A stretch of 64,000 nucleotides of DNA. It comes from Paralvinella palmiformis. Lineage: Eukaryota > Annelida > Polychaeta > Terebellida > Alvinellidae. The stretch covers positions 1,189,001-1,253,000 of the forward strand of contig JAODUP010000156.1 of NCBI GenBank assembly GCA_025642065.1, read 5' to 3'. A model generated the notes under the pieces. It saw nothing but the letters and a program-made list of their open reading frames with translations. It had not been told where the DNA came from and did no database searches. Below, one piece after another: positions 1 to 15,452 of the stretch (its first letter is position 1; each line of letters starts with the position of its first letter). Made by a program: the position numbers and the translations under genes.

Positions 1-435
1 AGATTTAACGTGCTCATGCCAATCTGTTTGAAGGTATCCGGACATTTAGCCAAGAGACATTCAGCCATTATTTGCAGGGGGGGGGGGACATTTCGCCAAC
101 ATTCAATTTTTTTTATCTTACATGTTTATTGTTATATTTTTGAGTTTATGTATGCTCTGCCAATATTATGTTCTGTTTATGGATGTTGCAAATATAGGCC
201 TATCTTTAGATAAGATGTTAATAACATAATAATTATTGCAGATTTTTGGTAACAATTTGTATACATACATATAAATAATCATATGTAACATGCAATATAT
301 GCGTGGGTTTATGGGATAAAGGGGCCACCCAATGCAATTAGATCTAGCTTAGTTTACAGCATTTCCGTTTGGTGTACGTTCAACTTGACTAGATCATCTC
401 CAATGACACATAATTTCATTTAACTGGAATGCATG

Positions 436-757
436 GCTTCCAAGGGCTAATGGGATAAAAAGGGCCATCCAAGGGTCACAGGTTTGATCCCAACAAGAGG
501 TCAAAACTTTTCCAGCGCTCACAACATCATGGGTGGCTGTTTACGGTAAATGGGGCTGCTATTAAAAATAAAGGGAGATGTTAAAGACCCCCTGAGGACT
601 TAAAACTCTGGCAGTGACCACCGTCAGGGTATTTCGGCTCCATCTTTCCATACTGTGAGTGGTGGGGGAGGAGGTTCCTCAACTGCTCCAACATAGAGGC
701 TGTGCTGAATAAGCGACAGCCTGGGGATTCTCCCCGAAAAAACAAAACAGAAATTAA
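436..757 (+). mobile_element. SINE B copy (diverged, head degraded)
   Basis: Shares with the copy at 13076 the B-box-like GGTCACAGGTTTGATCCC, the AAGAGGTC...CAACATC(A/G)TGGGTG block, GGCAGTGACCACC, TTTCGGCTCCATCTTTCC and the end TTCTCCCCGAAAAAACAAAA. The tRNA A box is degraded. Confidence 0.8.
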
Positions 758-763
758 TTTCAA

Positions 764-940
764 ATGAGTTCAACCATGGAGATTATAACTACCAACCGAA
801 GGAAGCAGAAAGTTTGTCTGGACGGTTTCATGTACATCAAGCAGATAACTTCCCACAACTACATTAGACGGCAGTGTGTTAAACGTAATGACAGTTGCAA
901 GGGTGTTATAATACTTATATATACATCTCTTAACCATAGT
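764..940 (+). pseudogene. FLYWCH-type zinc-finger fragment
   Basis: The frame reads EIITTNRRKQKVCLDGFMYI, then YIRRQCVKRNDSCKG, which fits the FLYWCH pattern (S/T-x-R-x-K-x-L-x-DG-Y/F-x-Y ... YWRC ... C-K-a) with the YWRC block altered to YIRRQC. FLYWCH fingers occur in Mutator-like transposases and in a few host regulators. The fragment directly follows a SINE B remnant (ends about 757), and its reading frame then runs into repetitive GAGTACGAGTAC-type sequence. No larger protein can be built, so I call it a decayed fragment, most likely from a DNA transposon. Confidence 0.5.
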
Positions 941-1180
941 CAGGTACTCAACACTAATACGAGTACAATTACTTTGAAGATGCATGAGTATGTACTTGAG
1001 TATGAGTAGGATTACTTTAGAATGTAATTATGATTACTTTCATGATTACTAGGCATACATTGCGATGTGATGCCTAAGCGACTGGTGTCATAAAATGATA
1101 AATTCATCGCTTCGGATAAAACTGCTTAGTGAATGAATCTAGGAATAGCTAGCCAATGACCTGACTGTGTTGTGATGGCG

Positions 1181-1362
1181 GACCAGCTATGGCATCTGAC
1201 GCGCAGTCCTCACACAAAGGGCACAGACCAGCTATGGCATCTGATGCGCAGTCCTCACACAAAGGGCACAGACCAGCTATGGCATCTGATGCGCAGTCCT
1301 CACACAAAGGGCACAGACCAGCTATGGCATCTGGTGTGCAGTCCAAACACAGAAAGGGCACA
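1181..1362. repeat. 45-bp minisatellite, four copies
   Basis: Unit GACCAGCTATGGCATCTGAT... with starts at 1181, 1226, 1271 and 1316; the last copy is diverged. The period is a multiple of three, so ORFs run through it on both strands, but they are not supported as genes. Confidence 0.95.
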
Positions 1363-2288
1363 GTATCAGATCTTTGAAAGTGAGCCAGTTACTGGTATCT
1401 AAATCATGTATCTATGTATTCATGGTATCTAAATCAAATACAAATATGATGCATTTAAGAATTTCAAATGTCCCCCTTTTTAAATGTCAAATACACATGA
1501 TCAAATACATTACAATATTTCAAATCCAGGGGTCATATTAAAAATGTGTAATATGTAGTATATCAAACACAGCATAGTTGTGGATTTAGACAGGTTTACA
1601 CTTAAACATAACAGGCAGGGATTTAGCAGCTACCCCCCCCCCCGACCCAGTCAGGACTTTGGAGGTAGGAACCATGACCAGTCATTCACACCATACTGAC
1701 AGAGCAAACAGTATGGGTGGCCCAAGAGGGTTGTGGCATGGCTTCTAAAATTACAAAGCAAGATGTTAGGGGATGCTTATCTACTGGAGTGTGTCTCAAG
1801 GACCACCACAATATAACACTTAGTACTACCAGTACTACAATAAGCAGGAGGGTCTGGAGATGTGACTTCTCTAGTATTAAATTACTATTAATTAGGGAAA
1901 TCTGATTGAATATTTAATTAACAGTAATGGAAAATTAATAACTCAATTAATATTACTATCTGTCTGATACATTTGGTTGCAACTGTTTGTCTGAAAAAAG
2001 TAATGACGAAAAGCAACCATTATTTTGGTAATGTACTCGAGTACAATTAGTTCGCTTTTAGGATCAATGTACTCGAGTATGAGTATGACTACTCAGAAAG
2101 TATGATTCCTATGAGTACGAGTACAGAGTACGATTACTCCATCTCTGTATGGCACCACCTGGATTTCTTCGGCTATAAGTTATCCCGGTCCCCCATAGAT
2201 CCATAATCTAAATTTTTGAATGTTGCTGAAATCTCCACCCTGCAATAATGGCTAAATGTCTGTTGGCTAAGTGTCCGTTGGGTTTTTA

Positions 2289-6289
<4,001 letters not shown>

Positions 6290-6419
6290 CATTCTTCCTC
6301 ATTTTATAACAGTTAACAAAATAGGATGTTATAAAATTGTAACATTTATTTAATAAATGAACACAAACACTAAAGTAAGCATGGTATACGCATTAATAAA
6401 AAGCGTGTTATAAAGAACA

Positions 6420-6428
6420 ACACACACA

Positions 6429-6475
<47 letters not shown>

Positions 6476-6682
6476 CATAAAATATATATATATATATAAT
6501 ATTATAGATTTAATTTTCGAATTGTAGCACATTAAAACGTGTAAAAAACCTAAACATATTATGATTTATAACACGGTGTCTGTTATTTATTTCATAAATC
6601 TATAAACATTATGTTCCATAGAAAACATATGGTGCATTTATAATCTAATGTATTGAGTCATATACCCAACTGACAATACACA

Positions 6683-6714
<32 letters not shown>

Positions 6715-6733
6715 CGCACGCACACACACACAT

Positions 6734-6793
<60 letters not shown>

Positions 6794-6840
6794 TTGTTTG
6801 TTTGTTTGTTTGTGAGTGTGTGCGCACGCGTGTGTTTGCA
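6420..6840. repeat. Cluster of (TA)n, (CACG)n, (TG)n and (TTTG)n
   Basis: Several adjoining simple repeats: TA at about 6432-6470 and 6485-6498, CGCA/CA at 6680-6740, TA at 6739-6768, TG to 6792 and TTTG at 6793-6812. Confidence 0.95.
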
Positions 6841-6880
6841 TGTGTGTTTTCCAATATATTTCTTCACCATCTGACCCATC

Positions 6881-7051
6881 TTTTATGGCCTCTTTTGTGC
6901 ACGTGGTAGGCTAAATGGGTCGAGCGACCTCCAAAGGTAATGAAGCGCAGTCAAAGATGAAACACCCTTCAGATATGCCCACGCCTAGATTCGAACACGG
7001 GTGGTACCGACCTGCGGTCCATCACACTACCGCTATACCACGGAGGCACCC
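6881..7051 (-). mobile_element. SINE A, near full length, next to gene A stop
   Basis: Reverse orientation: GGTAGGCTAAATGGGTCGAG, AGGTAATGAAGCGCAGTCAA, AGATGAAACACCCTTCAGAT, then a tRNA-like head with TTCGAACAC and CGGAGGCACC. It begins about 23 bp beyond the gene A stop codon, so it probably forms part of that transcript's 3' UTR. Confidence 0.88.
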
Positions 7052-7073
7052 TATATAACTCAAGGCGACAAAC

Positions 7074-8213
7074 TCAGTTGATCATCGTTTCATCGACCAA
7101 GTCTCTTCTTTGTCCATCATATAACTCCTGGATCTTAGACCGACAATAAGATATCACTCTCTCGGTGACCGCCGGAGGCACGTCATTTAATCTATCCAGT
7201 ATCCGGTCGCCGAGACAATAATACGAAGCAAATATTCCAACTCGTTCTTTAATCATTCGGCTGGTGGAGTCGCTCGCTCGCGAGCCGCTCGCGGGCCGCT
7301 GTTTGTAAAGTCGACTAACGATGTTCAACATTTCACTCTGACTGACAGCCTTAACCCCGAGAAATCTCCGGATCTGATCTTGATTCTGGTCACCGTTGAC
7401 GACCGTCGACCTTCTTTTCGCATCCGGATCCTTTTTATGTCTGGCAATTTCTAGGATCCGCTTCCGCTGAGTGGGAGACAGGGCGGATCTAGCTCTGCTG
7501 GCGATCGTGGGGCGGATGAGGCGATGAACCATTTCGTCGATCTCGATCTCTCGCTTCATCGACCTCTGATCGTCGAACTTCCTCGTGATGTCACGAACCG
7601 ACGATACGTCACTCATTACGTCATCGTCGTCATCGGAACGCGAATCGTAATCGTAGTTCGTCCCGCCGATGTCGGGAGCGGTGTGTCTACGGTGGCTCAC
7701 CCTAGCGGACTTGGGCTGCACTTTCTGACCAGAAGTCCGACTTATTGCAGATGACCGATCTATATCAGATGCACTCCTTGCCATAGATACTCGTCTTAAT
7801 GCAGATGTGCTACTCACTGTAGATGCTCGACCCAACGCAAATCTATTACTTCCTGCAGATGTCCGACTTTCTGCAGATGTTCGACTTTCTGCAGATGTCC
7901 AACTTCCCACAGAAAGCCGCCGTACTGCAGATGTCCTCGTCATGGGCGATTGACGACTTATCGATGGTGGGCCTTTTTTCTTAGTCGATTGCACGTTTCC
8001 AGAACGCCCACTTACCAAGGAAGTCGCGCTTCTCTCAGACGTGCAACTTTTTCCGGACGTTTGGTGCAAACCTCTCCGTTCGTTTGTTATATATGACGTC
8101 ATTGGTCGTATGCCGGAAGATGACGAAGAATGTCTTCCGTTCGGGGACGGCGCCTGTCTTGTATCTCGTCTTCGTTTATCTTCTTTGTATCTTCCCGCTT
8201 CCCGAGTCGCCAT
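7074..8213 (-). CDS. Unrecognised basic Ser/Arg-rich protein with two RLxxPTxAS-type motifs (gene A)
   Basis: Single continuous 379-codon ORF starting MATREAGRYK and ending DETMIN-stop; by far the longest non-repetitive ORF in the window. Function unknown. Residues 1-180 are low-complexity and Ser/Arg/Thr-rich, including a short tandem TSAES repeat at about 106-120 mirrored as a degenerate DNA repeat. Residues 191-200 are acidic (SDDDDD). The C-terminal half looks folded and holds two related motifs: IDEMVHRLIRPTIASRA (225-241) and EMLNIVSRLYKQRPASGSR (294-312). The same motif occurs twice in the gene at 21846-22439, so the two are likely distant paralogues. No membrane segment or signal peptide is seen. 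The ORF could be intronless or one large exon. A SINE A copy begins about 23 bp beyond the stop codon. High basic charge could suit nucleic-acid or microtubule binding, but that is a guess. Confidence 0.75.
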   Translation of the reverse strand: MATREAGRYKEDKRRRDTRQAPSPNGRHSSSSSGIRPMTSYITNERRGLHQTSGKSCTSERSATSLVSGRSGNVQSTKKKGPPSISRQSPMTRTSAVRRLSVGSWTSAESRTSAESRTSAGSNRFALGRASTVSSTSALRRVSMARSASDIDRSSAISRTSGQKVQPKSARVSHRRHTAPDIGGTNYDYDSRSDDDDDVMSDVSSVRDITRKFDDQRSMKREIEIDEMVHRLIRPTIASRARSALSPTQRKRILEIARHKKDPDAKRRSTVVNGDQNQDQIRRFLGVKAVSQSEMLNIVSRLYKQRPASGSRASDSTSRMIKERVGIFASYYCLGDRILDRLNDVPPAVTERVISYCRSKIQELYDGQRRDLVDETMIN

Positions 8214-9192
8214 CTTGTCGCATTACGTCTTCATTTACACGGAAGAATCGCTCGAACGGCGTGCGTACTTCTACGATACACGAGAAACGAAGGCTTCGTA
8301 AATGTTGGCTATTTAATCGTTAGTTTTATGGCTAACAGGAGAGCAAAGAACACACAGTTCTGACATCCTCATAAATATTTACAGCTCAGTAAACTTACTT
8401 ATCTGATCCGAGCTGGACGGTTAATTCAACTCGACGTACACTACCACTAAGCAAATACCCCCCCCCCTCTAACCGCGTATTAATTAAATTCATTGTCAAG
8501 GCCGTTTAATTATAATAAATAATTTGTATTGTCGGGTGTCTTTACTTGGTCACCTCGTCTATCACGTGACCGTGAAATCTCACAATGCGAGCCCTGGGTG
8601 GCGTTAAGATCAGCTCAGTTATTGCCGCCGGGTCGGCGCTTAATTTTTTTCTTTTCCAGTTAATAATGGGTTATCGGTATACGAATGAGGCTGTCTATGA
8701 GGCTTGATGAATGTCACATTAAATGTGTGTGTGTGTGTGTGTGTGGTAATTTCAGGAGAAAAAAGAAACATTTCAGAGAATTGTTGTGTACCGTCAATGA
8801 GGCGTGACGTGTTTGAGGTCTGTTGACTGACGTCACAAGGTCTGTCCGGGTTCTATTAAGCTGGCTAGGATTTGATATGTACCCCGTGGACAAAAAGGTA
8901 AATGGTGTCACGCACGCACGCACGCATGTATACACGCACGCATGTATACACGCACACGTACACACGCGCACACACGTACACACGCACCCGTACGCGCACA
9001 CGTACACATTCATAACCTAATCTGCCTGGGACAGTCCATGGGGTGACATGAGTAGATAACATATCAATGATTACAGGTGAGTAACGTGATGGTTTACAGG
9101 TATGTCGATAGGTGTTACTGATAGAGTACATACCAATATCAACAGTCTTTGTTTATACTCGCTAAACTACCTGGTGGTGCACCTCTTTATCA

Positions 9193-9306
<114 letters not shown>

Positions 9307-9462
9307 AATGTATAAGAAATTTCATCTTCAGAAGCCTGCATCAAATCTATGAATTCTTTATTTAATTCCAAGACCTTTCATGGATTGTCTCCTGTATGTC
9401 TTAGGTAGCGAAATTTAATTATGTGACTACACAATCGTGGATTCCTCAACCTGTTTATTATG

Positions 9463-9503
<41 letters not shown>

Positions 9504-9589
9504 ATGATGCAAAAATTAATTCCCACAAGTATTGGACACTTGATAACATCTGTAGTAATTATATAATTAGAGTTGTAAGTCAATGTTTG

Positions 9590-9775
9590 GTCACTGTTGC
9601 GGGATGGTATTTGCGTCACAGGTGATCACTGTGTTGATATGGTCACTGTGATGAAGTGGCCACTGTGCTGATATGATCACTGTGATGAGGTGGTCGCTGT
9701 GTTGAGGTGGTCACTGTGATGAGGTGTTCACTGTGGTGAGGTGATTACTGTAGTGAGAGACTAATCTGTAATTTG
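9590..9775. repeat. Degenerate GGTCACTGTGATGAGGT repeat
   Basis: About ten imperfect units of 15-18 bp with the core GTCACTGTG(A/T)TGA. No coding potential. Confidence 0.75.
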
Positions 9776-9820
9776 GGGTTCTCCTTAGAGAGGTGGTCTC
9801 TTTAGTAAGGTGAGTAGGGT

Positions 9821-9874
<54 letters not shown>

Positions 9875-10082
9875 GATGTATAATGCCTTATTAGGAACTG
9901 TAATACCTCTTGAAGCCATTTTGTTTCAGACCTGTTTCCTCGAGCTATCCTATACATTTACATGTATTTTAGGCCGATGTGTGTATAAAATAAGAGATTA
10001 TGGTATTTTATTGAGTTTTTGGATACTCACATCTGCTAAACTACGCACAGTTTATGGGATTTCATTCCATAAGTTTTCAGAT

Positions 10083-10225
10083 CACCGTGGTCTAACTGGT
10101 AACGTGGTGGACGCCAAATCTATAGCGAATGGGTTCAAACCCCGTCCGGGCTATACCAGAAGGGTGTTTCATTTTTCACTTCGCCTCAGACTAGTATTCG
10201 AGGACCCGCGGTATTCATTTTATAA
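10083..10225 (+). mobile_element. SINE A copy (diverged 3' half)
   Basis: Head CCGTGGTCTAACTGGTAACG and GGGTTCAAACCCCGTCC, then GAAGGGTGTTTCATTTTTCA and a diverged remainder lacking the (ATC)n tail. Confidence 0.75.
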
Positions 10226-10877
10226 GACAAATGACTAATCACAAACAATAAATATTTTATTACTAAACGCTAATATATACCAATATCGCTAAATTATCAA
10301 ACACAAAATAGTAATTAAATTAAGGCACGCAATTAATTACTGAAATTGAGTCATTTAGTATGGTATAGATGGGCGATAATCAATGGAAGGTCTCGCCAAG
10401 ATAAAGACAAAGTGACCTCGGCTAAACACAGCCGCGCTCTATCAATGGTTTATAGCCGCTATTCATTATCATAACGTCACCATGGATAAAAGGTCGATAC
10501 GATCATAACGTGACCCACTATCATCATCATCATCATCATCATCGGGTTAAGACATTTGTGTACCGTTACGTTATGGAATCGAAGACAGTTTTCAGTAGAT
10601 GATTTATTCGTCTGAAATATGCCCTAAAACATGACTAGTTCTAAAAGTTCACAACCAATGCCAGCATTGTTCAACGCATTAACGCGGGAATCACACCATC
10701 TTTGGCAACATGCACACACACACACGCGCGCGCGCGCGCGCACACACACACAGACACGCACACGCGCGCGCACAGATATTTATATTGTCTTAATATGTCT
10801 AGACTAATAATACCCAAATGAATTCAGATACGGATAAAACATAACTTTGGCACCATTATAACAATCATTATTATAAA

Positions 10878-10909
<32 letters not shown>

Positions 10910-10997
10910 TCCTAACAATATTAGTACAGTTAATCTATTTATTCAAATTCTTTAGTTCAATTACTCCATTCGAGGAAATATAAACTAAGCAAAATTA

Positions 10998-11041
<44 letters not shown>

Positions 11042-11670
11042 TATTTATCCAACTATCATATTTTAGAGAGATAAATAGATAACATTAACAGATAACATAT
11101 TTTTATTACAGACAGGTTGATATTTATTCATAAAGATGTTATTAATAAATTATTTCACAAAACACAGGACAGAGATATTCTTTAAGATACTCTAGTAGAC
11201 ATTCTTCTTTATTGTTTAAAAAAATAAACGTAGACAAACTCTAAATAGAAACTTTAGGCTTTTTTTTACGCGATTAAGAAACAAACTCGAGCAATTATGA
11301 ATCATCGGAAAAAATTAAATTAATAAAATATTTCATCTTTAAATGAATAAGTCTATTTTGGCATTAATTTACATTATAACCCCTGATTGACACCCTGTAG
11401 AATACAAACACAAAAGCATTGTCTGTGTATTAAACTAATCAATATACTGAATTAATTATGGTACTTTTGTTGATAACAATAACATCAACAAGCATAACGG
11501 ATGCAGGTGAATATTCTGTTTAATAAAAATAATAGATAATTAATGGTATGTACATAATCTCTATGGCGTCATCTGTAGTAGGCGCACTCTGATGATTGTA
11601 TACGAATATGAATGGATTTACATTGACGAGAACAACAATATTTTACAAAATAAGTAACGCATCTCTTGAT

Positions 11671-11714
<44 letters not shown>

Positions 11715-11750
11715 AGAGAAAGAGAGAGAGAGAGCAATTAAAAAATCCTT

Positions 11751-11787
<37 letters not shown>

Positions 11788-12186
11788 CAAGGCTGATACA
11801 TAATTATTAATTGTAGATCGGTAGATCACTAGCAGTACACGATCAGATATTAGACTTACTTTTAAATATTACAAACTCTCTTTGCGTTTTTTTTTTGGTA
11901 TCTTGTTAATCTCGTAAATATTAAATTATATTAGGATTTTTGTGATTCGGTCCATAAACAGTTTCATGAATATAGTTCGATTAGAAAGTGAACTTAAATT
12001 AATATTGGAATTAGTAAAGTTGATAATATTGCTAATTCGACGCCATTTATTCCAGAATATGGTAGCCGAAACGGGCCAAAACATTCTCCGAAGCAAATGA
12101 TGCGAAACGAATGGTGGCGACAAAGGTCGATCGGTCCTTTGAATCCAGAGATCAGTGGTCAACCAATACTTAAACGATCGGTCTCA

Positions 12187-12219
<33 letters not shown>

Positions 12220-13075
12220 GTTTAATTAAAAAAATTCGAGTTTAGCTATTCATTTCATATTACGATGGTCTACACCTCATTATCTTAAAACCTCGAAGAT
12301 CTGTATTGTATCTTATTCAAAGTTTTATGACCAGAAATAGTGTGGCCTGCAGCCAGCCGAGTTTCGGGGGGGGGGGGGTTTCTGATTTCTGCCAGCGTCC
12401 ACATCTCGTCAAATATACGATATGCGGCTGAAACAGGAATGTTATTATGTCTACCTTGAATTGAACTATTTTCTCTAGTACATGCTCTTGTTTATTGATC
12501 GTTATAAATTATGTTTACCACTGATCAATTATAGATTGGAGACAAACATATCTGGACAATATGGGTTCCCAAGGAAACTGAGCAGCAGACCACATAAACA
12601 TTCATAGCCGATAACATATTACAGTTCTATAGTATTACAGTTCTAGTGTATAAACAACTCTATATACAAAAACGTGAAACTTTTTTCTAGCACTAAATCT
12701 TTAGAGCGCCAGCACCATAGGACGACGAAAGTCTTCCAACAATAGTCACAATTTGTGTCAAACTAGTTTAACATATGAACAACAGCAAACGACCGGCTAG
12801 ACTAACTTGGCTTATATATATTTGGAAGCCCTTCTATTAGAACCAAACCCGGATTTAAATTCAATGAAAATTTGCGTCAGCTAATCGGCTGACAATCAAA
12901 ACGAAACTAGGTCATTGCTTAAGCCATTTCCGGTTAGGTTTTTACTCATTTTGAACTTCAAAAGATATTCTCTGTATTAATTCCCTGTTCAGTACGACAT
13001 ATTTACCCCATTGATAATTTGTTAATAGTTCTGCTAGTGCGTGGCTATAAATTGTTATGCTGATGAGGTTCCCCA

Positions 13076-13432
13076 AGTGAGCTCCGGTGGCCTAGCGGTT
13101 AAGCACCCGGCACTTGGTGACAACGGTCACAGGTTCGAACCCCGTAAGAGGTCGAAACTTTCCAGATATTAATTTCTCGGGTCACAACATCGTGGGTGAC
13201 TGACCACGTTAAATGGCCCTACCGTCTCCACTGAATTATTTAAAATAAAGGGGGACGTTAAAACCCACTGAGGACCTAAAACACCCTGGCAGTGACCACC
13301 CTCGGGGTATTTCGGCTCCATCTTTCCGTACTGCTCCCTGTGAGTGGTGTGGGAGGGATTTGTCAACCACTCAACATAGAGGCTGTGCCGAATAAGCGAC
13401 AGCCTGGAGATTCTCCCCGAACAACAAAACCA
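13076..13432 (+). mobile_element. SINE B, full length
   Basis: tRNA-like head with A box GGCCTAGCGGTTAAGCACC and B box GGTTCGAACCC, a 270-bp unrelated body, and 3' end CCCCGAACAACAAAACC. Flanked by a 10-bp duplication AGGTTCCCCA (13066-13075 and 13433-13442). This is the reference copy for the family in this window. Confidence 0.9.
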
Positions 13433-13676
13433 AGGTTCCCCACAAATCAACTGTTCCAGTAGAATTATGATTTACTGGCAGCATTTCTCAAGCGCAATGA
13501 AATATAAATAATTCTAAGCCAACCTTCATCAACACGTTATACAGGTTTCCGAAATATAATATTCTCAGCGTCGTAGAATAACTATTTTTATTACGTTCTA
13601 TTTATTCGGGTTGGGTTTGGGCGAGTCTTTTTACGGTGATCTGGCCAGTCTTTCGCTAAGCTTCTACAAATACCTT

Positions 13677-13732
<56 letters not shown>

Positions 13733-14362
13733 TATATATGCCAATAAATATTGATATCACAGACATCTAGATGCGAAATAGGCGAATTAATAACCACGAA
13801 CACAATTAATATTTCGTTGGCACTAAAACATAATACAATTTCGTCTCTAACCAACAGATATTATGTTGCTCGAAATATTCTTTTTTCATCTCTGCATGGT
13901 GGTGCATCCATATGGAGAGAGAGAAAAAAGAATTAATCATATTGAAATCTGTAAAAAAAAACAGAGTAGGATTAATTTGTTTTCTCTGGTCGATACAGAA
14001 ACCACTTTTCAACACCGTATCTAATTACTATTTACATGTTACTATAGAAACGGGTCAATATGACATGTCGCAACATATATATATATATCACCTGATAATA
14101 TGATCATTTTAAAGGGTATCTTCTATAAAGGTATCGCTGTAATTGCACACCCTTCCCTTCTTACGTATGTAATCAAAACGACATCTGAATGATCTGTGGA
14201 GTGAGTGTTTTTTTCAGATGTAACTTACAGTGACGTGTTTGATATAAAAAGAGCTCTCTAGGATCCTAATATTGACTTAATCCGGAATAACATTAATTAT
14301 ATCTATAGTGATATGGCAACCAAAACACACACCAAATACCACTTGGGTATAATGATGAATAA

Positions 14363-14405
<43 letters not shown>

Positions 14406-14477
14406 TTATCGCCATCATGACCTTGATTCTGGTGATCACCAGCAGCATGATTTGTAAATAAATCCAGAAGACACGTG

Positions 14478-14560
14478 CTTTTCGATGGCCTGCCGGATAG
14501 AGCAGTGCGTCGCAAAGTTCGGGACTGGGATTCGAATTCGAGGCGAAACAAACTCCTCAC
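14478..14560 (+). mobile_element. tRNA-like SINE head remnant
   Basis: GGCCTGCCGGATAGAGCAGT and GGGATTCGAATTCGAGG have A- and B-box spacing. No body recognised. It lies about 290 bp past the NCS-1 stop codon. Confidence 0.4.
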
Positions 14561-14753
14561 TCACTAATTCACTGACTCGCACAAAAATACGACGATCGTA
14601 ATTTAACAAATAATGTTTTGTACACAGTACAAGTTAGGAATACAAACGAAAACAACACGTTAATAGTACATCATAGACGTGAACATATTATATTTACATA
14701 TATTATATATTTGTTTATACCTACATCTATGTATGGCGGTGTGAATGCACACA

Positions 14754-14796
<43 letters not shown>

Positions 14797-14847
14797 CCCC
14801 CTCTCTGTATGTGTGCATGTATGTACGTGCCAGGGTCGCCACACGGT

Positions 14848-14958
14848 TCATTTTCGCCGTTTTCCGGATGGTATTTCTAGTGATAAAGCCTGTACTATCC
14901 ACGGATCACATTTTGAGCCTTCACGGAACTCGTCCTTTGTTAGTTTGCCGTCTCGATT
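14848..14958 (-). CDS. NCS1: NCS-1-like, coding exon 7 (C terminus and stop)
   Basis: Terminal coding exon, acceptor CTCTTTGTTCAG, stop TGA. Encodes residues 160-195: [16 protein letters not shown] completes EF4 (D158, N160, D162, K164, T166, E169), then [20 protein letters not shown]. Canonical NCS-1 has SKADPSIVQALSLYDGLV here, so this protein differs by Ala-to-Cys and Ser-to-Trp substitutions and by a longer, strongly basic tail in place of YDGLV. In NCS-1 the C-terminal segment covers the target-binding groove (family knowledge), so altered partner choice is plausible but unproven. Confidence 0.92.
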   Translation of the reverse strand, partial: NRDGKLTKDEFREGSKCDPWIVQALSLEIPSGKRRK

Positions 14959-15452
14959 CTGAACAAAGAGATAAACAACCGGTTATTGTCACAGTTGGGT
15001 CACATCTGACCGGTAATAAAAGCATTTGACAGCGTTTACAGTGAAAATTAAGTATTATACGAATTTATCTAAATAGTAGTAGTACTAGGAGTAATGGTAG
15101 GACTAGTAATATATATATATATATATATATATATAATACATAGTCAGCCACCCACGATGTTGTCAGCCAAGAAATTCATGCCTGAAAAATTTCCTTCATT
15201 TTACGGGATAGAAATTATGATATTTAGCGACGATTAAAATAAGCCCTTTTTTTTGGCAATAAGTATTATAACGGTATTGACGTAAAATAAATAAATATAT
15301 TCCAACCATCTGGTACTATTTTATATAAGGCCACTTTTTATCGTAGGTTAAATGGAAGATGAAACACCCTTCAGTGATAACCATTGACCGGGAATTGAAC
15401 CTCGATCCTAAAGTTTTGTAGCCGACCACGTCTTCGGATGACAAATAGTTAC
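14959..15452 (-). other. NCS-1 intron 6 (494 nt)
   Basis: The shortest intron; GTAACT donor, TTCAG acceptor. Holds a SINE A remnant and a short (TA)n. Confidence 0.9.
15328..15432 (-). mobile_element. SINE A remnant abutting NCS-1 exon 6 donor
   Basis: Reverse orientation: GGCCACTTTTTATCGTAGGT, AATGGAAGATGAAACACCCT and B-box-like GGGAATTGAACCTCG. Its 5' end lies about 20-30 bp from the exon 6 splice donor at 15453. Confidence 0.7.

Larger units (their letters stand above)
35..2288. mobile_element. Inverted-repeat-bounded segment at the left edge
   Basis: Positions about 38-125 (GGACATTTAGCCAAGAGACA, TTCAGCCATTATTTGCAGGG) recur in reverse complement at about 2205-2283 (GGACACTTAGCCAACAGACA, TTTAGCCATTATTGCAGGGT) and the match continues inward through GCCAACATTCAA / GCAACATTCAA. 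The interval holds a SINE B, the FLYWCH fragment, a 45-bp minisatellite and GAGTACGAGTAC-rich patches. No flanking duplication is visible. A decayed DNA transposon is the likeliest reading. Confidence 0.45.

Noticed and set aside
1149..1402. Repeat-containing ORFs on both strands (CPLCEDCASDAIAG-type)
   Set aside because: A 45-bp minisatellite is a multiple of three, so long ORFs are expected in any stop-free frame; no conserved flanking coding sequence.
7524..8363. Plus-strand ORFs opposite gene A
   Set aside because: Antisense shadows of a longer, better supported minus-strand ORF.
11926..12162. Minus-strand 78-codon ORF
   Set aside because: No recognisable domain, and it was examined and excluded as a candidate last exon of NCS-1; the true last exon is at 14848-14958.
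13169..13450. Minus-strand 93-codon ORF and similar ORFs at 581-763, 17874-18183
   Set aside because: They translate the SINE B body and recur with every copy.
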